This document shows positions 32,702-39,790 of a stretch of 64,000 nt of DNA, piece by piece; position 1 is the stretch's first letter, and each line of letters starts with the position of its first letter. The position numbers and the translations under genes were made by a program. The stretch comes from Pseudarthrobacter sp. GA104. GTDB taxonomy: Bacteria; Actinomycetota; Actinomycetes; Actinomycetales; Micrococcaceae. Location: contig NZ_WOWL01000001.1 of NCBI RefSeq assembly GCF_009741265.1, positions 4,464,001-4,528,000 of the forward strand, in the 5' to 3' direction. The notes below the pieces were generated by a model, which did no database searches, was not told where the DNA came from, and worked only from the letters and a program-made list of their open reading frames with translations.

Positions 32702-33397
32702 GTGGATCTCCTGCTGCGGCGGCGCGCCGCCTGGGCGGTGGAAATCATGGACCTGCCCGACTGCGACCCGCAGGCCCTGGACAACACGTACCGCCAGTTC
32801 GCTGTCATCAACCGGATGCTCTCCGGGTGGCGCCGGCTGTACGTGCGCGAGCTGCGTCCTTTCCTGGCCGGCAGCTCCCGGCCCGTGACGCTCCTGGACG
32901 TTGGCTCAGGCGGAGGGGATCTCCCAACCCTGCTGTGGCGCTGGGCCGCGCGCGACCACCTGGCCCTGCACATCACGGGCATCGATCCCGATCCTCGGGC
33001 CGCCGCCTTCGCTAGGCGGCGCCCCGACGTCCCGGGACTCACTTTCCGGCAGGCCCACAGCGCCGATCTGGTGAGCGAGGGCAGGCAGTACGACTTCGTG
33101 ATTTCCAACCATGTCCTGCACCACCTTGCTGAGGCACAACTCCAGGAACTGCTGGCGCATTCGCAAGTTCTGGCCGAAAAGGCCGTGCTGCACAACGATC
33201 TCCGCCGCAGCCCGGTTGCCTATGCCCTTTTCAGTGCCGCCGCCCTGCCCTTTCGGCATTCATTCATTCGCGCGGACGGGCTCACGTCCATCCGGCGCAG
33301 CTATTCGCGCCGGGAACTGGCGGCCGTCGCTCCCCCCGGCTGGGTGGTCAGACCGAGCAGCGCCTTCCACCAGGTCCTCGCTTTTTCGAGGGACTGA
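32702..33397 (+). CDS. Class I SAM-dependent methyltransferase of the PKS operon
   Basis: 231 residues. Rossmann fold with motif I LLDVGSGGGDLPTLL (about residues 64-78), acidic motif GIDPDPRAAAFARR, and VISNHVLHHL as the motif IV region. Starts with GTG 6 nt after the type III PKS stop and ends just before the monooxygenase start, so it is co-translated. Expected to methylate the polyketide on O or C; it is not of the isoprenylcysteine-type membrane family used by the Streptomyces srs operon. Confidence 0.87.
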   Translation: MDLLLRRRAAWAVEIMDLPDCDPQALDNTYRQFAVINRMLSGWRRLYVRELRPFLAGSSRPVTLLDVGSGGGDLPTLLWRWAARDHLALHITGIDPDPRAAAFARRRPDVPGLTFRQAHSADLVSEGRQYDFVISNHVLHHLAEAQLQELLAHSQVLAEKAVLHNDLRRSPVAYALFSAAALPFRHSFIRADGLTSIRRSYSRRELAAVAPPGWVVRPSSAFHQVLAFSRD

Positions 33398-33398
33398 C

Positions 33399-34547
33399 GT
33401 GGAAACAGACGTGGTCATCGTCGGCGGCGGCCCGGTGGGCCTCTACCTGGCGGCTTCCCTGCTCCAGGAGGGCGTCTCCGTACGGCTCCTCGAGCAGCGG
33501 ACGGAACGCAATATCCACACCCGCGCCATCGGGATCCATCCTCCCGCCCTCGAGGCGCTGGACGGCGTCCACCTGGCCGATGCCATGGTGCGGGAGGGCG
33601 TGCCGATCCGTGCGGGCATGGCCCTCAGCGGCGGGAGGACCGTGGGCACCATGTCCTTCGCAGGCGTTTCGGAGGACTTTCCGTTCGTGCTGGCCCTCCC
33701 CCAGTACCGGACGGAACAACTCCTCGAGGAACGCGTCAATGCCCTCGACAGCCGGGCCATCGTCAGGGGCGTGCGCGTCACAGGAGTGAACGACGACGGC
33801 GCTTCGGCCGCCGTCGTCGTCGAACCTTCCAGCGACGCAACGGCAGGGGGCGGCAGCTTTGAAGCGTCAATTGTGGTCGCCGCCGACGGCGCAAGGTCAC
33901 GGCTGCGCGATGCCGTCCGTATGCCCGTCCGCACCAAGGCCTATCCGGACCACTACCTGATGGGCGACTTCGCCGACTCCGGACGCCATGGGCAGATGGC
34001 TGTCCTCTTCCTCGAGCCGGAGGGGATCGTGGAATCCTTCCCGCTCCCGGGCGGGCTGCGGCGGTGGGTGGTACGGCTCGGCCAGCCCGCGGAAGGAGCC
34101 GACGCCGGCCGGCTGGCACGCCTGGTCCTGCGGCGGACGGGAATCCTCCCTGACGTGCGGACCAACACCATGCTGAGCGCCTTCAGCGTCCGCTCCACAA
34201 TGGCCCGGCGCATCGTGGCCGGGCGCGTAGTGCTGGTGGGCGACGCCGCCCACGAAATCAGCCCGATCGGCGGCCAGGGCATGAACCTTGGCTGGCTGGA
34301 CGCCCAGGCCCTGGCCCCCGTGGTTCGGGAGGCAGTGGCGGGAAAGCCAGTGGCCCGGCGGCTGAAGGCATTCGACGCCGGTCGGCGACGTGCCGCTGTG
34401 ATTGCGCGGCGCCAGTCCGAAGTGAACATGCTGCTGGGACGCCCGCTGCCGGCGCCGCTCCTTAGGCTTCGCAACCTTGCCATCGGCGGCGCCGCTTCAA
34501 TCCCGGCAATGAACCTGTGGACGGCCCGCCGCTTCACCATGCAGTAG
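33399..34547 (+). CDS. FAD-dependent aromatic monooxygenase of the PKS operon
   Basis: 382 residues. FAD-binding class A monooxygenase: N-terminal dinucleotide motif DVVIVGGGPVGLYLAASLL (about 4-22), the DG motif region VVAADGARSRLRDAV, and the second FAD motif VVLVGDAAHEISPIGGQGMNLGWLDA. Such enzymes hydroxylate phenolic rings. GTG at 33399 has GAGGGA about 6 nt upstream and lies just after the methyltransferase stop; the longer open frame is chance. Third gene of the operon, probably oxidising the resorcinol product toward a quinone. Confidence 0.9.
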   Translation: METDVVIVGGGPVGLYLAASLLQEGVSVRLLEQRTERNIHTRAIGIHPPALEALDGVHLADAMVREGVPIRAGMALSGGRTVGTMSFAGVSEDFPFVLALPQYRTEQLLEERVNALDSRAIVRGVRVTGVNDDGASAAVVVEPSSDATAGGGSFEASIVVAADGARSRLRDAVRMPVRTKAYPDHYLMGDFADSGRHGQMAVLFLEPEGIVESFPLPGGLRRWVVRLGQPAEGADAGRLARLVLRRTGILPDVRTNTMLSAFSVRSTMARRIVAGRVVLVGDAAHEISPIGGQGMNLGWLDAQALAPVVREAVAGKPVARRLKAFDAGRRRAAVIARRQSEVNMLLGRPLPAPLLRLRNLAIGGAASIPAMNLWTARRFTMQ

Positions 34548-34588
34548 GGCGGTGGCGGGGAACGCTCGGACATGGCCCCCGGCGGGAG

Positions 34589-35002
34589 TCAGCGGAAGTA
34601 GCAGTCGTAGCTGTCCTGGCTCACGATTTTTCCGTCAGCAACCTCAAAAACCGACGACGTCCGGGCCCGGATGGTCTCCCCCCGGTCCCAGTAGCGGAGG
34701 TCCATCCGGACCGTCGCTGACCAGTCTGCCTCCACGGACACCCTTCCGCCTTCACAGGTGGTGCGCCTGATGTGGAACTTCTGGTCCGAGACCACCTCGG
34801 AGCTCTGGTCCGCGCCGGCAAGGACCGAAGCGAGCGTGCGCGTGGAGCCTTCCGGAGCCAGGAGGTGCGGTGCTTCGACCAGCACGAAGGTGTCCGCCAG
34901 GAAAGGCCTGATCTCAGCGGCCCCTCCGCCTGCTTCCAGTACCCGGATGAATCCGAGGACCCGATCCAACGGGGAGATGCTCAGGGAAGGGTCTTCAGCC
35001 AT
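34589..35002 (-). CDS. SnoaL/NTF2-like domain protein
   Basis: 137 residues of the NTF2-like cone fold: LDRVLGFIRVLEAGGGAAEIRPFLADTFVLVEAP at the start, strands ending ARTSSVFEVADGKIVSQDSYDCYFR. Many relatives are polyketide cyclases or limonene-epoxide-hydrolase-like enzymes, and many have no known activity. It is convergent with the PKS operon, so a pathway role is possible but unproven. The ATG at 35002 has no Shine-Dalgarno and is 7 nt after TAGTGT, hence leaderless; the open frame upstream is chance. Confidence 0.82.
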   Translation of the reverse strand: MAEDPSLSISPLDRVLGFIRVLEAGGGAAEIRPFLADTFVLVEAPHLLAPEGSTRTLASVLAGADQSSEVVSDQKFHIRRTTCEGGRVSVEADWSATVRMDLRYWDRGETIRARTSSVFEVADGKIVSQDSYDCYFR

Positions 35003-35009
35003 GGAAACG

Positions 35010-35015
35010 ACACTA
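35010..35015 (-). promoter_or_regulatory. -10 element of the SnoaL-like gene
   Basis: TAGTGT on the minus strand, 7 nt before ATG at 35002; divergent from the def promoter. Confidence 0.5.
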
Positions 35016-35048
35016 ACCCACTGCGGCCGGGAGGATGACGGAGGCCAG

Positions 35049-35054
35049 TAGGCT
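35049..35054 (+). promoter_or_regulatory. -10 element of def
   Basis: TAGGCT, 6 nt before ATG at 35061 with no Shine-Dalgarno; leaderless geometry. Confidence 0.6.
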
Positions 35055-35060
35055 TTCCCC

Positions 35061-35741
35061 ATGAACCCCATCCCGCCGGAGACCACCGCCAGCGATGAAC
35101 AGATTCGGGAAACCGTGGAGCGGATCCTTTCGGCAGGAACGCTCCCGCCCATCGTGCAGGCCGGCCACCCCGCACTTCGACAGCGCGCCGCCGCCTTTGA
35201 CCGGCAACTCTCCTCCGACCAGCTGGAGCGCCTCATCGCCCTCATGCGGCAGGTTATGCACGAGGCCCCCGGAGTGGGACTGGCGGCGCCGCAGCTCGGC
35301 ATCCCCCTCCAAATCGCGGTCGTCGAGGACCAGTTCGACGTCGATCCGGAGGCCGCTGCGCTGCGCAAGCGACGTCCATTGGAGTTCCTGGCACTCCTGA
35401 ACCCCCGGTACACGCCGCTGGGAACGGAGTATGCCTCCTTTTACGAGGGCTGCCTCTCCCTGAACGGGCTCCAGGCAGTGGTGACCCGACCCGAGAACGT
35501 CCTGCTGGACTTCCAGGCACCCGATGGCTCACCGGTGCAGCGGGAGTTCGCAGGCTGGCAGGCCCGGATCGTGCAGCACGAAACCGACCACCTGAACGGT
35601 GTCCTGTACGTGGACCGGGCCCAGCTGCGGTCGCTCAGCAGCAACGCGGAGTACGCCGCGCACTGGGCGGAACCGGGGATCAGCAAGGCCCGGGCAGGGC
35701 TCGGGTTCGATACCGGCCCGGTCAGCGTCGCCGGCTCCTAG
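35061..35741 (+). CDS. def: Peptide deformylase
   Basis: 226 residues. Removes the formyl group from the N-terminal methionine of new proteins. All three signature motifs are present: GVGLAAPQLG, EGCLSLNG (metal Cys) and QHETDHLNGVLY (two metal His and catalytic Glu). N- and C-terminal extensions of about 30 residues make it longer than the E. coli enzyme. The ATG is 6 nt after TAGGCT, so likely leaderless. Confidence 0.95.
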   Translation: MNPIPPETTASDEQIRETVERILSAGTLPPIVQAGHPALRQRAAAFDRQLSSDQLERLIALMRQVMHEAPGVGLAAPQLGIPLQIAVVEDQFDVDPEAAALRKRRPLEFLALLNPRYTPLGTEYASFYEGCLSLNGLQAVVTRPENVLLDFQAPDGSPVQREFAGWQARIVQHETDHLNGVLYVDRAQLRSLSSNAEYAAHWAEPGISKARAGLGFDTGPVSVAGS

Positions 35742-35774
35742 CCGGACCCATCCGGGGCGCCGGGCGGGCCGCCC

Positions 35775-35780
35775 TAAGAT
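35775..35780 (+). promoter_or_regulatory. -10 element of the rlmA-like gene
   Basis: TAAGAT, 7 nt before ATG at 35788 with no Shine-Dalgarno; leaderless geometry. Confidence 0.6.
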
Positions 35781-35787
35781 GGTGGCT

Positions 35788-36669
35788 ATGCCCGCTCCCA
35801 AGCTTCCCCTGCTGTGCCCTGTGTGCTTCCAGCCGCTGGAGCCGGCGGGACCGCATCCCTCCGGCCACGGCCGCCTTCTTTGCGGATCTTCCCACAGCTT
35901 CGACGCCGCCAGGCAGGGGTACTTCAACCTGCTGGTGGGAAAAGGCACCGCTTTCGAAGCGGACACCGCCGAGATGGTGGAGGCCCGCTTCAACTTCCTG
36001 GGGAAGGGGCACTACCTGCCGCTGGCAGAGGCGGTGGCAGCCGCCGTCGTTCCCGCCCTGCCCCGGGACCGAGCCGTCGTGCTGGACTCAGGAACCGGCA
36101 CGGGACACTACCTGCGCGTTCTGCTTGATGCGGCGGCGGCCAACGGCCGGGAGGTGGCCGCCCTTGGCCTCGACATCTCGAAATTCGCCCTGCGGCGCGC
36201 CGCGCGGCTCAACCCGGAGGCGGTAAACCTCGCCTGGGACGTATGGCAGCCGTTGCCGGTGAAGGACAACTCGGTTGACGCGGTCACGGTTATTTTCGCG
36301 CCCCGGAACGCCCCGGAGTTCGCACGCGTGCTGCGGCCAGCGGGCCTGCTGGCCGTGGTGACACCCCGGCCCGGTCATCTCGCCTCCATTGCGGAGCCGG
36401 CCGGCATGCTCGGTATCGAAGAAGGCAAGGAGAACCGTTTGGCCGGGGCAATGGAGCCGCACTTCACGATCGAAAGCGCCCGGGACATCGACTTCCCCCT
36501 TGCGCTAACCCGCCAGGAGGCAGCAGACCTTGCGTTCATGGGACCGGCGGGGCATCACAGCGACCGCACCGCCATCGCCGCCAGGCTGGAGGGCCAGCCG
36601 GAGCCCGTCCTGGCCGAAGCGAGGTTCCGCCTCACAGTCTTCCGCCCCGCGACGGCCCGCACGCAGTAA
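35788..36669 (+). CDS. 23S rRNA (guanine-N1)-methyltransferase, RlmA family
   Basis: 293 residues. N-terminal zinc-binding part LLCPVCFQPL and LLCGSSHSFDAARQGYFNLL (three Cys and a His), then a Rossmann SAM domain with VVLDSGTGTGHYLRVLL and the acidic GLDISKFALRRAARL. This layout is that of RlmA, which methylates G745 or G748 in 23S rRNA; the Gram-positive G748 branch includes the tylosin-resistance enzyme TlrB, so a macrolide effect is possible. The exact target base is not shown by the sequence. The ATG follows TAAGAT by 7 nt and is read as leaderless; the longer frame overlaps def in another frame. Confidence 0.87.
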   Translation: MPAPKLPLLCPVCFQPLEPAGPHPSGHGRLLCGSSHSFDAARQGYFNLLVGKGTAFEADTAEMVEARFNFLGKGHYLPLAEAVAAAVVPALPRDRAVVLDSGTGTGHYLRVLLDAAAANGREVAALGLDISKFALRRAARLNPEAVNLAWDVWQPLPVKDNSVDAVTVIFAPRNAPEFARVLRPAGLLAVVTPRPGHLASIAEPAGMLGIEEGKENRLAGAMEPHFTIESARDIDFPLALTRQEAADLAFMGPAGHHSDRTAIAARLEGQPEPVLAEARFRLTVFRPATARTQ

Positions 36670-36768
36670 CGACTTGGCCACTATCCCCGCCAACTCCCGG
36701 CGGCCCGCCCAAAGGAAGGCTGCCCGCATTAGGATGGAAGAACAGTTGCTGGAGGGTCCGCGGTAGCG

Positions 36769-36791
36769 GCTCCCCGTAGCGAAGGGGGAGC
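36769..36791 (+). promoter_or_regulatory. Hairpin sequestering the nfeD Shine-Dalgarno
   Basis: A 7-bp stem pairs GCTCCCC (36769-36775) with GGGGAGC (36785-36791) across a 9-nt loop. The right arm contains the GGGGGAG ribosome site of the TTG start at 36795, so the fold would hide it. Confidence 0.45.
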
Positions 36792-36794
36792 ACG

Positions 36795-37259
36795 TTGTTC
36801 GAATGGTTGGGCGAAAACTGGTGGGCACTGTGGCTCACCGCTTTCCTCGCCTTTGCAGTGATCGAGATGATCACCCTTGACCTGTTTTTCATCATGCTCG
36901 GCGGAGGAACCCTCGCCGCCCTGGTGGCTGATTTTGCCGGCGCTGACCTCTGGCTGCAGATTGTGGTTTTCTGCGTCGTCTCCCTGCTCATGATCGCCTT
37001 TGTCCGTCCGGTGGCCCTGTCCCACTTGAAGAAGGGTCCGTCCGAGCAGCGCACCAACGTTGACCGGCTGATCGGTGAACAGGCCGTGGTCATGGAACCC
37101 GTCTCCTCAGACGGCGGCCTGGTCAAAATCGGCGGCGATATCTGGAGCGCCCGCTCAGCGGCAGGAGTCCTTCCCGCCGGCCAAAAAGTTGTGGTGGCCG
37201 CCATAGACGGTGCCACCGCCGTGGTTTCGGCAGCATCCGAACCCGACACCAAGTCCTGA
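36795..37259 (+). CDS. NfeD family membrane protein
   Basis: 154 residues: short-form NfeD with two or three membrane helices (about 10-30, 32-50, 55-75) and a C-terminal OB-fold domain (about 85-145; LIGEQAVVMEP to SAAGVLPAGQKVVVAAIDGATAVV). NfeD proteins accompany SPFH proteins in membrane microdomains. The TTG start is supported by GGGGGAG 4-5 nt upstream. The SPFH gene begins 33 nt after the stop, as expected for this pair. Confidence 0.9.
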   Translation: MFEWLGENWWALWLTAFLAFAVIEMITLDLFFIMLGGGTLAALVADFAGADLWLQIVVFCVVSLLMIAFVRPVALSHLKKGPSEQRTNVDRLIGEQAVVMEPVSSDGGLVKIGGDIWSARSAAGVLPAGQKVVVAAIDGATAVVSAASEPDTKS

Positions 37260-37292
37260 TACAGCCTGATCAATTGGGGAAGAAGGAAATGT

Positions 37293-38234
37293 ATGGATAA
37301 CGCAGGAGGAGCCGCACTCGCCATTGTGCTGGTGGTCCTGATCGTGTTTGTGATTATTGTCCTGGTCCGGGCGGTCCGGATCATTCCACAGGCACGGGCT
37401 GGTGTTGTTGAAAGGCTGGGCAAATACCAGCGGACGCTCAATCCGGGACTGACCATCCTTATTCCCTTCGTTGACCGGCTCCTGCCGCTGCTGGACCTGC
37501 GCGAGCAGGTGGTCTCCTTCCCGCCGCAGCCTGTCATCACCGAGGACAACCTGGTGGTCTCCATCGATACCGTGGTGTATTTCCAGGTCACGGACCCGCG
37601 CGCCGCCACGTACGAGATCGCCAACTACATCCAGGCCGTGGAGCAGCTGACCACCACCACGCTGCGCAACGTGGTGGGCGGGCTGAACCTCGAGGAGGCG
37701 CTCACGTCCCGGGACCAGATCAACGGACAGCTGCGCGGCGTCCTGGACGAGGCCACGGGCCGCTGGGGCATCCGGGTTTCCCGCGTGGAACTGAAGGCAA
37801 TCGATCCGCCCCACTCCATCCAGGACTCGATGGAGAAGCAGATGCGCGCCGAGCGCGACCGGCGCGCGGCCATCCTGACGGCCGAAGGAACCAAGCAGTC
37901 AGCGATTCTCACCGCTGAGGGCCAGCGGCAGGCCTCCATCCTGAAAGCGGAAGGTGATGCGAAGGCGGCCATCCTCCGTGCCGACGGCGAAGCCCAGGCC
38001 ATCCAGAAGGTCTTCGACGCCATCCACAAGGGCAATCCGGACCAGAAGCTGCTGGCCTACCAGTACCTGCAGACACTGCCCAAGCTGGCGGAGGGCTCCT
38101 CCAACAAGCTGTGGATCATTCCCAGTGAAGTCGGCGAAGCACTCAAGGGAATCGGCAACGCCCTGGGCGGGACCACCCCGGAATCCGCCGGCGGCCTGTT
38201 CGACGAAGTCGGGGCCAAACCGTCGGAGCCTTAG
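37293..38234 (+). CDS. SPFH/Band 7 domain membrane protein (stomatin-like)
   Basis: 313 residues. N-terminal membrane helix (about 7-29), SPFH domain (about 35-190; IIPQARAGVVERLGKYQRTLNPGLTILIPFVDRL), then a repetitive Ala/Gly/Gln helix (RRAAILTAEGTKQSAILTAEGQRQASILKAEGDAKAAIL) that mediates oligomers. Resembles QmcA/stomatin-type scaffolds of membrane microdomains. It pairs with NfeD upstream and is followed by the terminator at 38281. Confidence 0.92.
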   Translation: MDNAGGAALAIVLVVLIVFVIIVLVRAVRIIPQARAGVVERLGKYQRTLNPGLTILIPFVDRLLPLLDLREQVVSFPPQPVITEDNLVVSIDTVVYFQVTDPRAATYEIANYIQAVEQLTTTTLRNVVGGLNLEEALTSRDQINGQLRGVLDEATGRWGIRVSRVELKAIDPPHSIQDSMEKQMRAERDRRAAILTAEGTKQSAILTAEGQRQASILKAEGDAKAAILRADGEAQAIQKVFDAIHKGNPDQKLLAYQYLQTLPKLAEGSSNKLWIIPSEVGEALKGIGNALGGTTPESAGGLFDEVGAKPSEP

Positions 38235-38280
38235 GGCGCTACGGCCGGAGGACCGGCTGACGGTCCTTGCCGGTTACGAG

Positions 38281-38311
38281 GAGGGGTCCGTGCTGAACGG
38301 ACCCCTCTTTT
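38281..38311 (+). terminator. Intrinsic terminator of the nfeD-SPFH operon
   Basis: A perfect 11-bp stem (GAGGGGTCCGT / ACGGACCCCTC) with a 5-nt loop, followed directly by TTTT. Confidence 0.9.
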
Positions 38312-38339
38312 GGCTGTTCCGGCCTTACGCCGGTATAAT
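38310..38339 (+). promoter_or_regulatory. rbpA promoter P1, housekeeping-type
   Basis: TTGGCT (38310-38315), 18-nt spacer, TATAAT (38334-38339), the best sigma-A-like -10 in the window. Predicted start near 38346, giving a leader of about 150 nt. Confidence 0.7.
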
Positions 38340-38370
38340 TGTGTATTTGTCCGGCTGGAGCAGATCCGCT

Positions 38371-38396
38371 GGAACAACAAAGCTTCGCGATGCGTT
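38371..38396 (+). promoter_or_regulatory. rbpA promoter P2, SigR/SigH-type
   Basis: GGAAC (38371-38375), exactly 18 nt, GTT (38394-38396). This matches the GGAA(C/T)-N18/19-GTT promoters of the thiol-stress sigma factors SigR (Streptomyces) and SigH (mycobacteria); Streptomyces rbpA is a SigR target. Between P2 and the start a small hairpin (CGCGGTGT/ACACCGCG, 38459-38477) forms. Confidence 0.72.
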
Positions 38397-38498
38397 GAAT
38401 CTAGAGATGCAGCACAGAGCACACAGTAGTCCGATGGTACGTGTTTACCGTCGGCCGGCGCGGTGTTGTACACCGCGAATCGACCAGAGGGAGAAATC

Positions 38499-38846
38499 AT
38501 GAGCGATCGCAGCCTGCGGGGCATGCGCCTTGGTGCACAGAGCATGGAGACCGAGTCCGGAGTAGAGCCGGCTCCGCGCCAGCGTGTCGAGTACCGGTGC
38601 GAGGACGGCGAGCAGGTCTTCGTCACCTTCTCCTCAGAGGCGGAAATCCCCCCGGTGTGGGTTTCCAAAACCGGCAAGGAAGCGCTCCTGGTTGATGGCG
38701 AACGGCCCGACACCAGCAACGACAAAGCTGTCCGTACCCACTGGGACATGCTCCTGGAACGCCGCTCGCTGCCCGAGCTTGAGCAGATCCTCGAAGACCG
38801 GCTGACCATCCTGCGCGAACGCCGCGGAGAACGGCGCTCCGCCTAA
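38499..38846 (+). CDS. rbpA: RNA polymerase-binding protein RbpA
   Basis: 115 residues. RbpA is an actinobacterial general factor that binds RNA polymerase and group 1/2 sigma factors and stabilises the open complex. The N-terminal tail MSDRSLRGMRLGAQSMETE, the core (VEYRCEDGEQVFVTFSSEAEIPPVW), the basic linker and the sigma-interaction domain (RTHWDMLLERRSLPELEQILEDRL) are all present. Only the first of the zinc cysteines (YRC) remains, so this is the zinc-free form. ATG at 38499 has AGAGGGAG about 6 nt upstream. A terminator follows at 38872. Confidence 0.95.
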   Translation: MSDRSLRGMRLGAQSMETESGVEPAPRQRVEYRCEDGEQVFVTFSSEAEIPPVWVSKTGKEALLVDGERPDTSNDKAVRTHWDMLLERRSLPELEQILEDRLTILRERRGERRSA

Positions 38847-38871
38847 GGAATCCAGCCCAGGGCTTGAACCA

Positions 38872-38910
38872 AAGGGGCTGTCCCTGCACTTTGTGCAGGG
38901 ACAGCCCCTT
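38872..38910. terminator. Hairpin terminator between rbpA and the mannosyltransferase
   Basis: A perfect 18-bp inverted repeat with a TTT loop; CCTTGTTTA follows on the plus strand. Lies between the convergent stops of rbpA and the GT2 gene. Confidence 0.88.
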
Positions 38911-38949
38911 CCTTGTTTAATTCGGCTTCTACGCGCTGTGCTGCAGCGG

Positions 38950-39696
38950 TTACGGCTGCCGCGCCGGTGTCTTCTTGCCGGTCAGGGCGTGCCAGCGGGC
39001 CTGCAGGCCCCACTTGGTGACGTTGACCATGGCTTCGAGCACGATGTTGCCGCTCATCTTGGAGGCGCCGAGTTCCCGCTCAACAAAAGTGATGGGCCGT
39101 TCCTCGATCCGGAGCCCCATGCGGGCCACCCGGAACGCGAGGTCCACCTGGAAGCCGTAGCCAACCGAGTCCACCTGGTCCAGGTTGAGCTTTTCCAGCG
39201 TGGTCCTGCGGAACGCGCGGTAGCCGCCCGTGACGTCCTTGATCTTCAGACCCAGCATGAGGCGGGCATAGGTGCTGCCCACCCTGGAAATGGCCTGGCG
39301 GTAGAGGGGCCAGTTGACGACGCTGCCGCCGGGAACCCACCGGGAGCCCATGGCAAGGTCGGCGCCCTGTTCAACGGCTTCCAGCAGCTGGGGAAGCTGC
39401 TCGGGCTGGTGGGAACCGTCAGCGTCCATTTCAACCAGGACGTCATATCCGGCGTCCAGACCCCACCGGAAGCCGGCGATGTACGCGGCGCCCAGGCCTT
39501 CCTTGCCCTTGCGGTGCAGGACGTGCACCTGGGAATCCTCGGCAGCGAAACGGTCCGCGAGCTGGCCGGTGCCGTCAGGGCTGTTGTCATCCACCACCAA
39601 CACGTCCGACGCCGGGACCGCCGCGCGAAGCCGCTGGAGGGTCTTGGGCAGCGATTCCAGCTCGTTGTAGGTGGGAATGATCGTGAGGACGCGCAC
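38950..39696 (-). CDS. Polyprenol monophosphomannose synthase (GT2)
   Basis: 248 residues, glycosyltransferase family 2 of the Dpm1/Ppm1 type, which moves mannose from GDP-mannose to polyprenyl phosphate for glycan and protein mannosylation. Visible are VRVLTIIPTYNELESLP, VVDDNSPDGTGQLAD, the metal motif EMDADGSHQPEQ (DAD), and GSRWVPGG. No membrane anchor or acyltransferase domain is attached. A longer frame reaches 39768, but GTG at 39696 has AGGAAAGG 6 nt upstream and begins at the conserved first strand, so it is chosen. Confidence 0.9.
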   Translation of the reverse strand: MRVLTIIPTYNELESLPKTLQRLRAAVPASDVLVVDDNSPDGTGQLADRFAAEDSQVHVLHRKGKEGLGAAYIAGFRWGLDAGYDVLVEMDADGSHQPEQLPQLLEAVEQGADLAMGSRWVPGGSVVNWPLYRQAISRVGSTYARLMLGLKIKDVTGGYRAFRRTTLEKLNLDQVDSVGYGFQVDLAFRVARMGLRIEERPITFVERELGASKMSGNIVLEAMVNVTKWGLQARWHALTGKKTPARQP

Positions 39697-39790
39697 AGAG
39701 GGCCTTTCCTGGGGGAAACGGTCAGAGCGCCCGGCCGCAATCGGGGTCGCAGCAGGCGCAACTACCAATTATAGGGTGGCGGCAGCCGGG

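Noticed and set aside
39697..39768. Longer N-terminus for the mannosyltransferase (start at 39768)
   Set aside because: GTG at 39696 has an AGGAAAGG ribosome site at ideal spacing and begins at the conserved VLTIIPTYNE; the extra residues are low in complexity.
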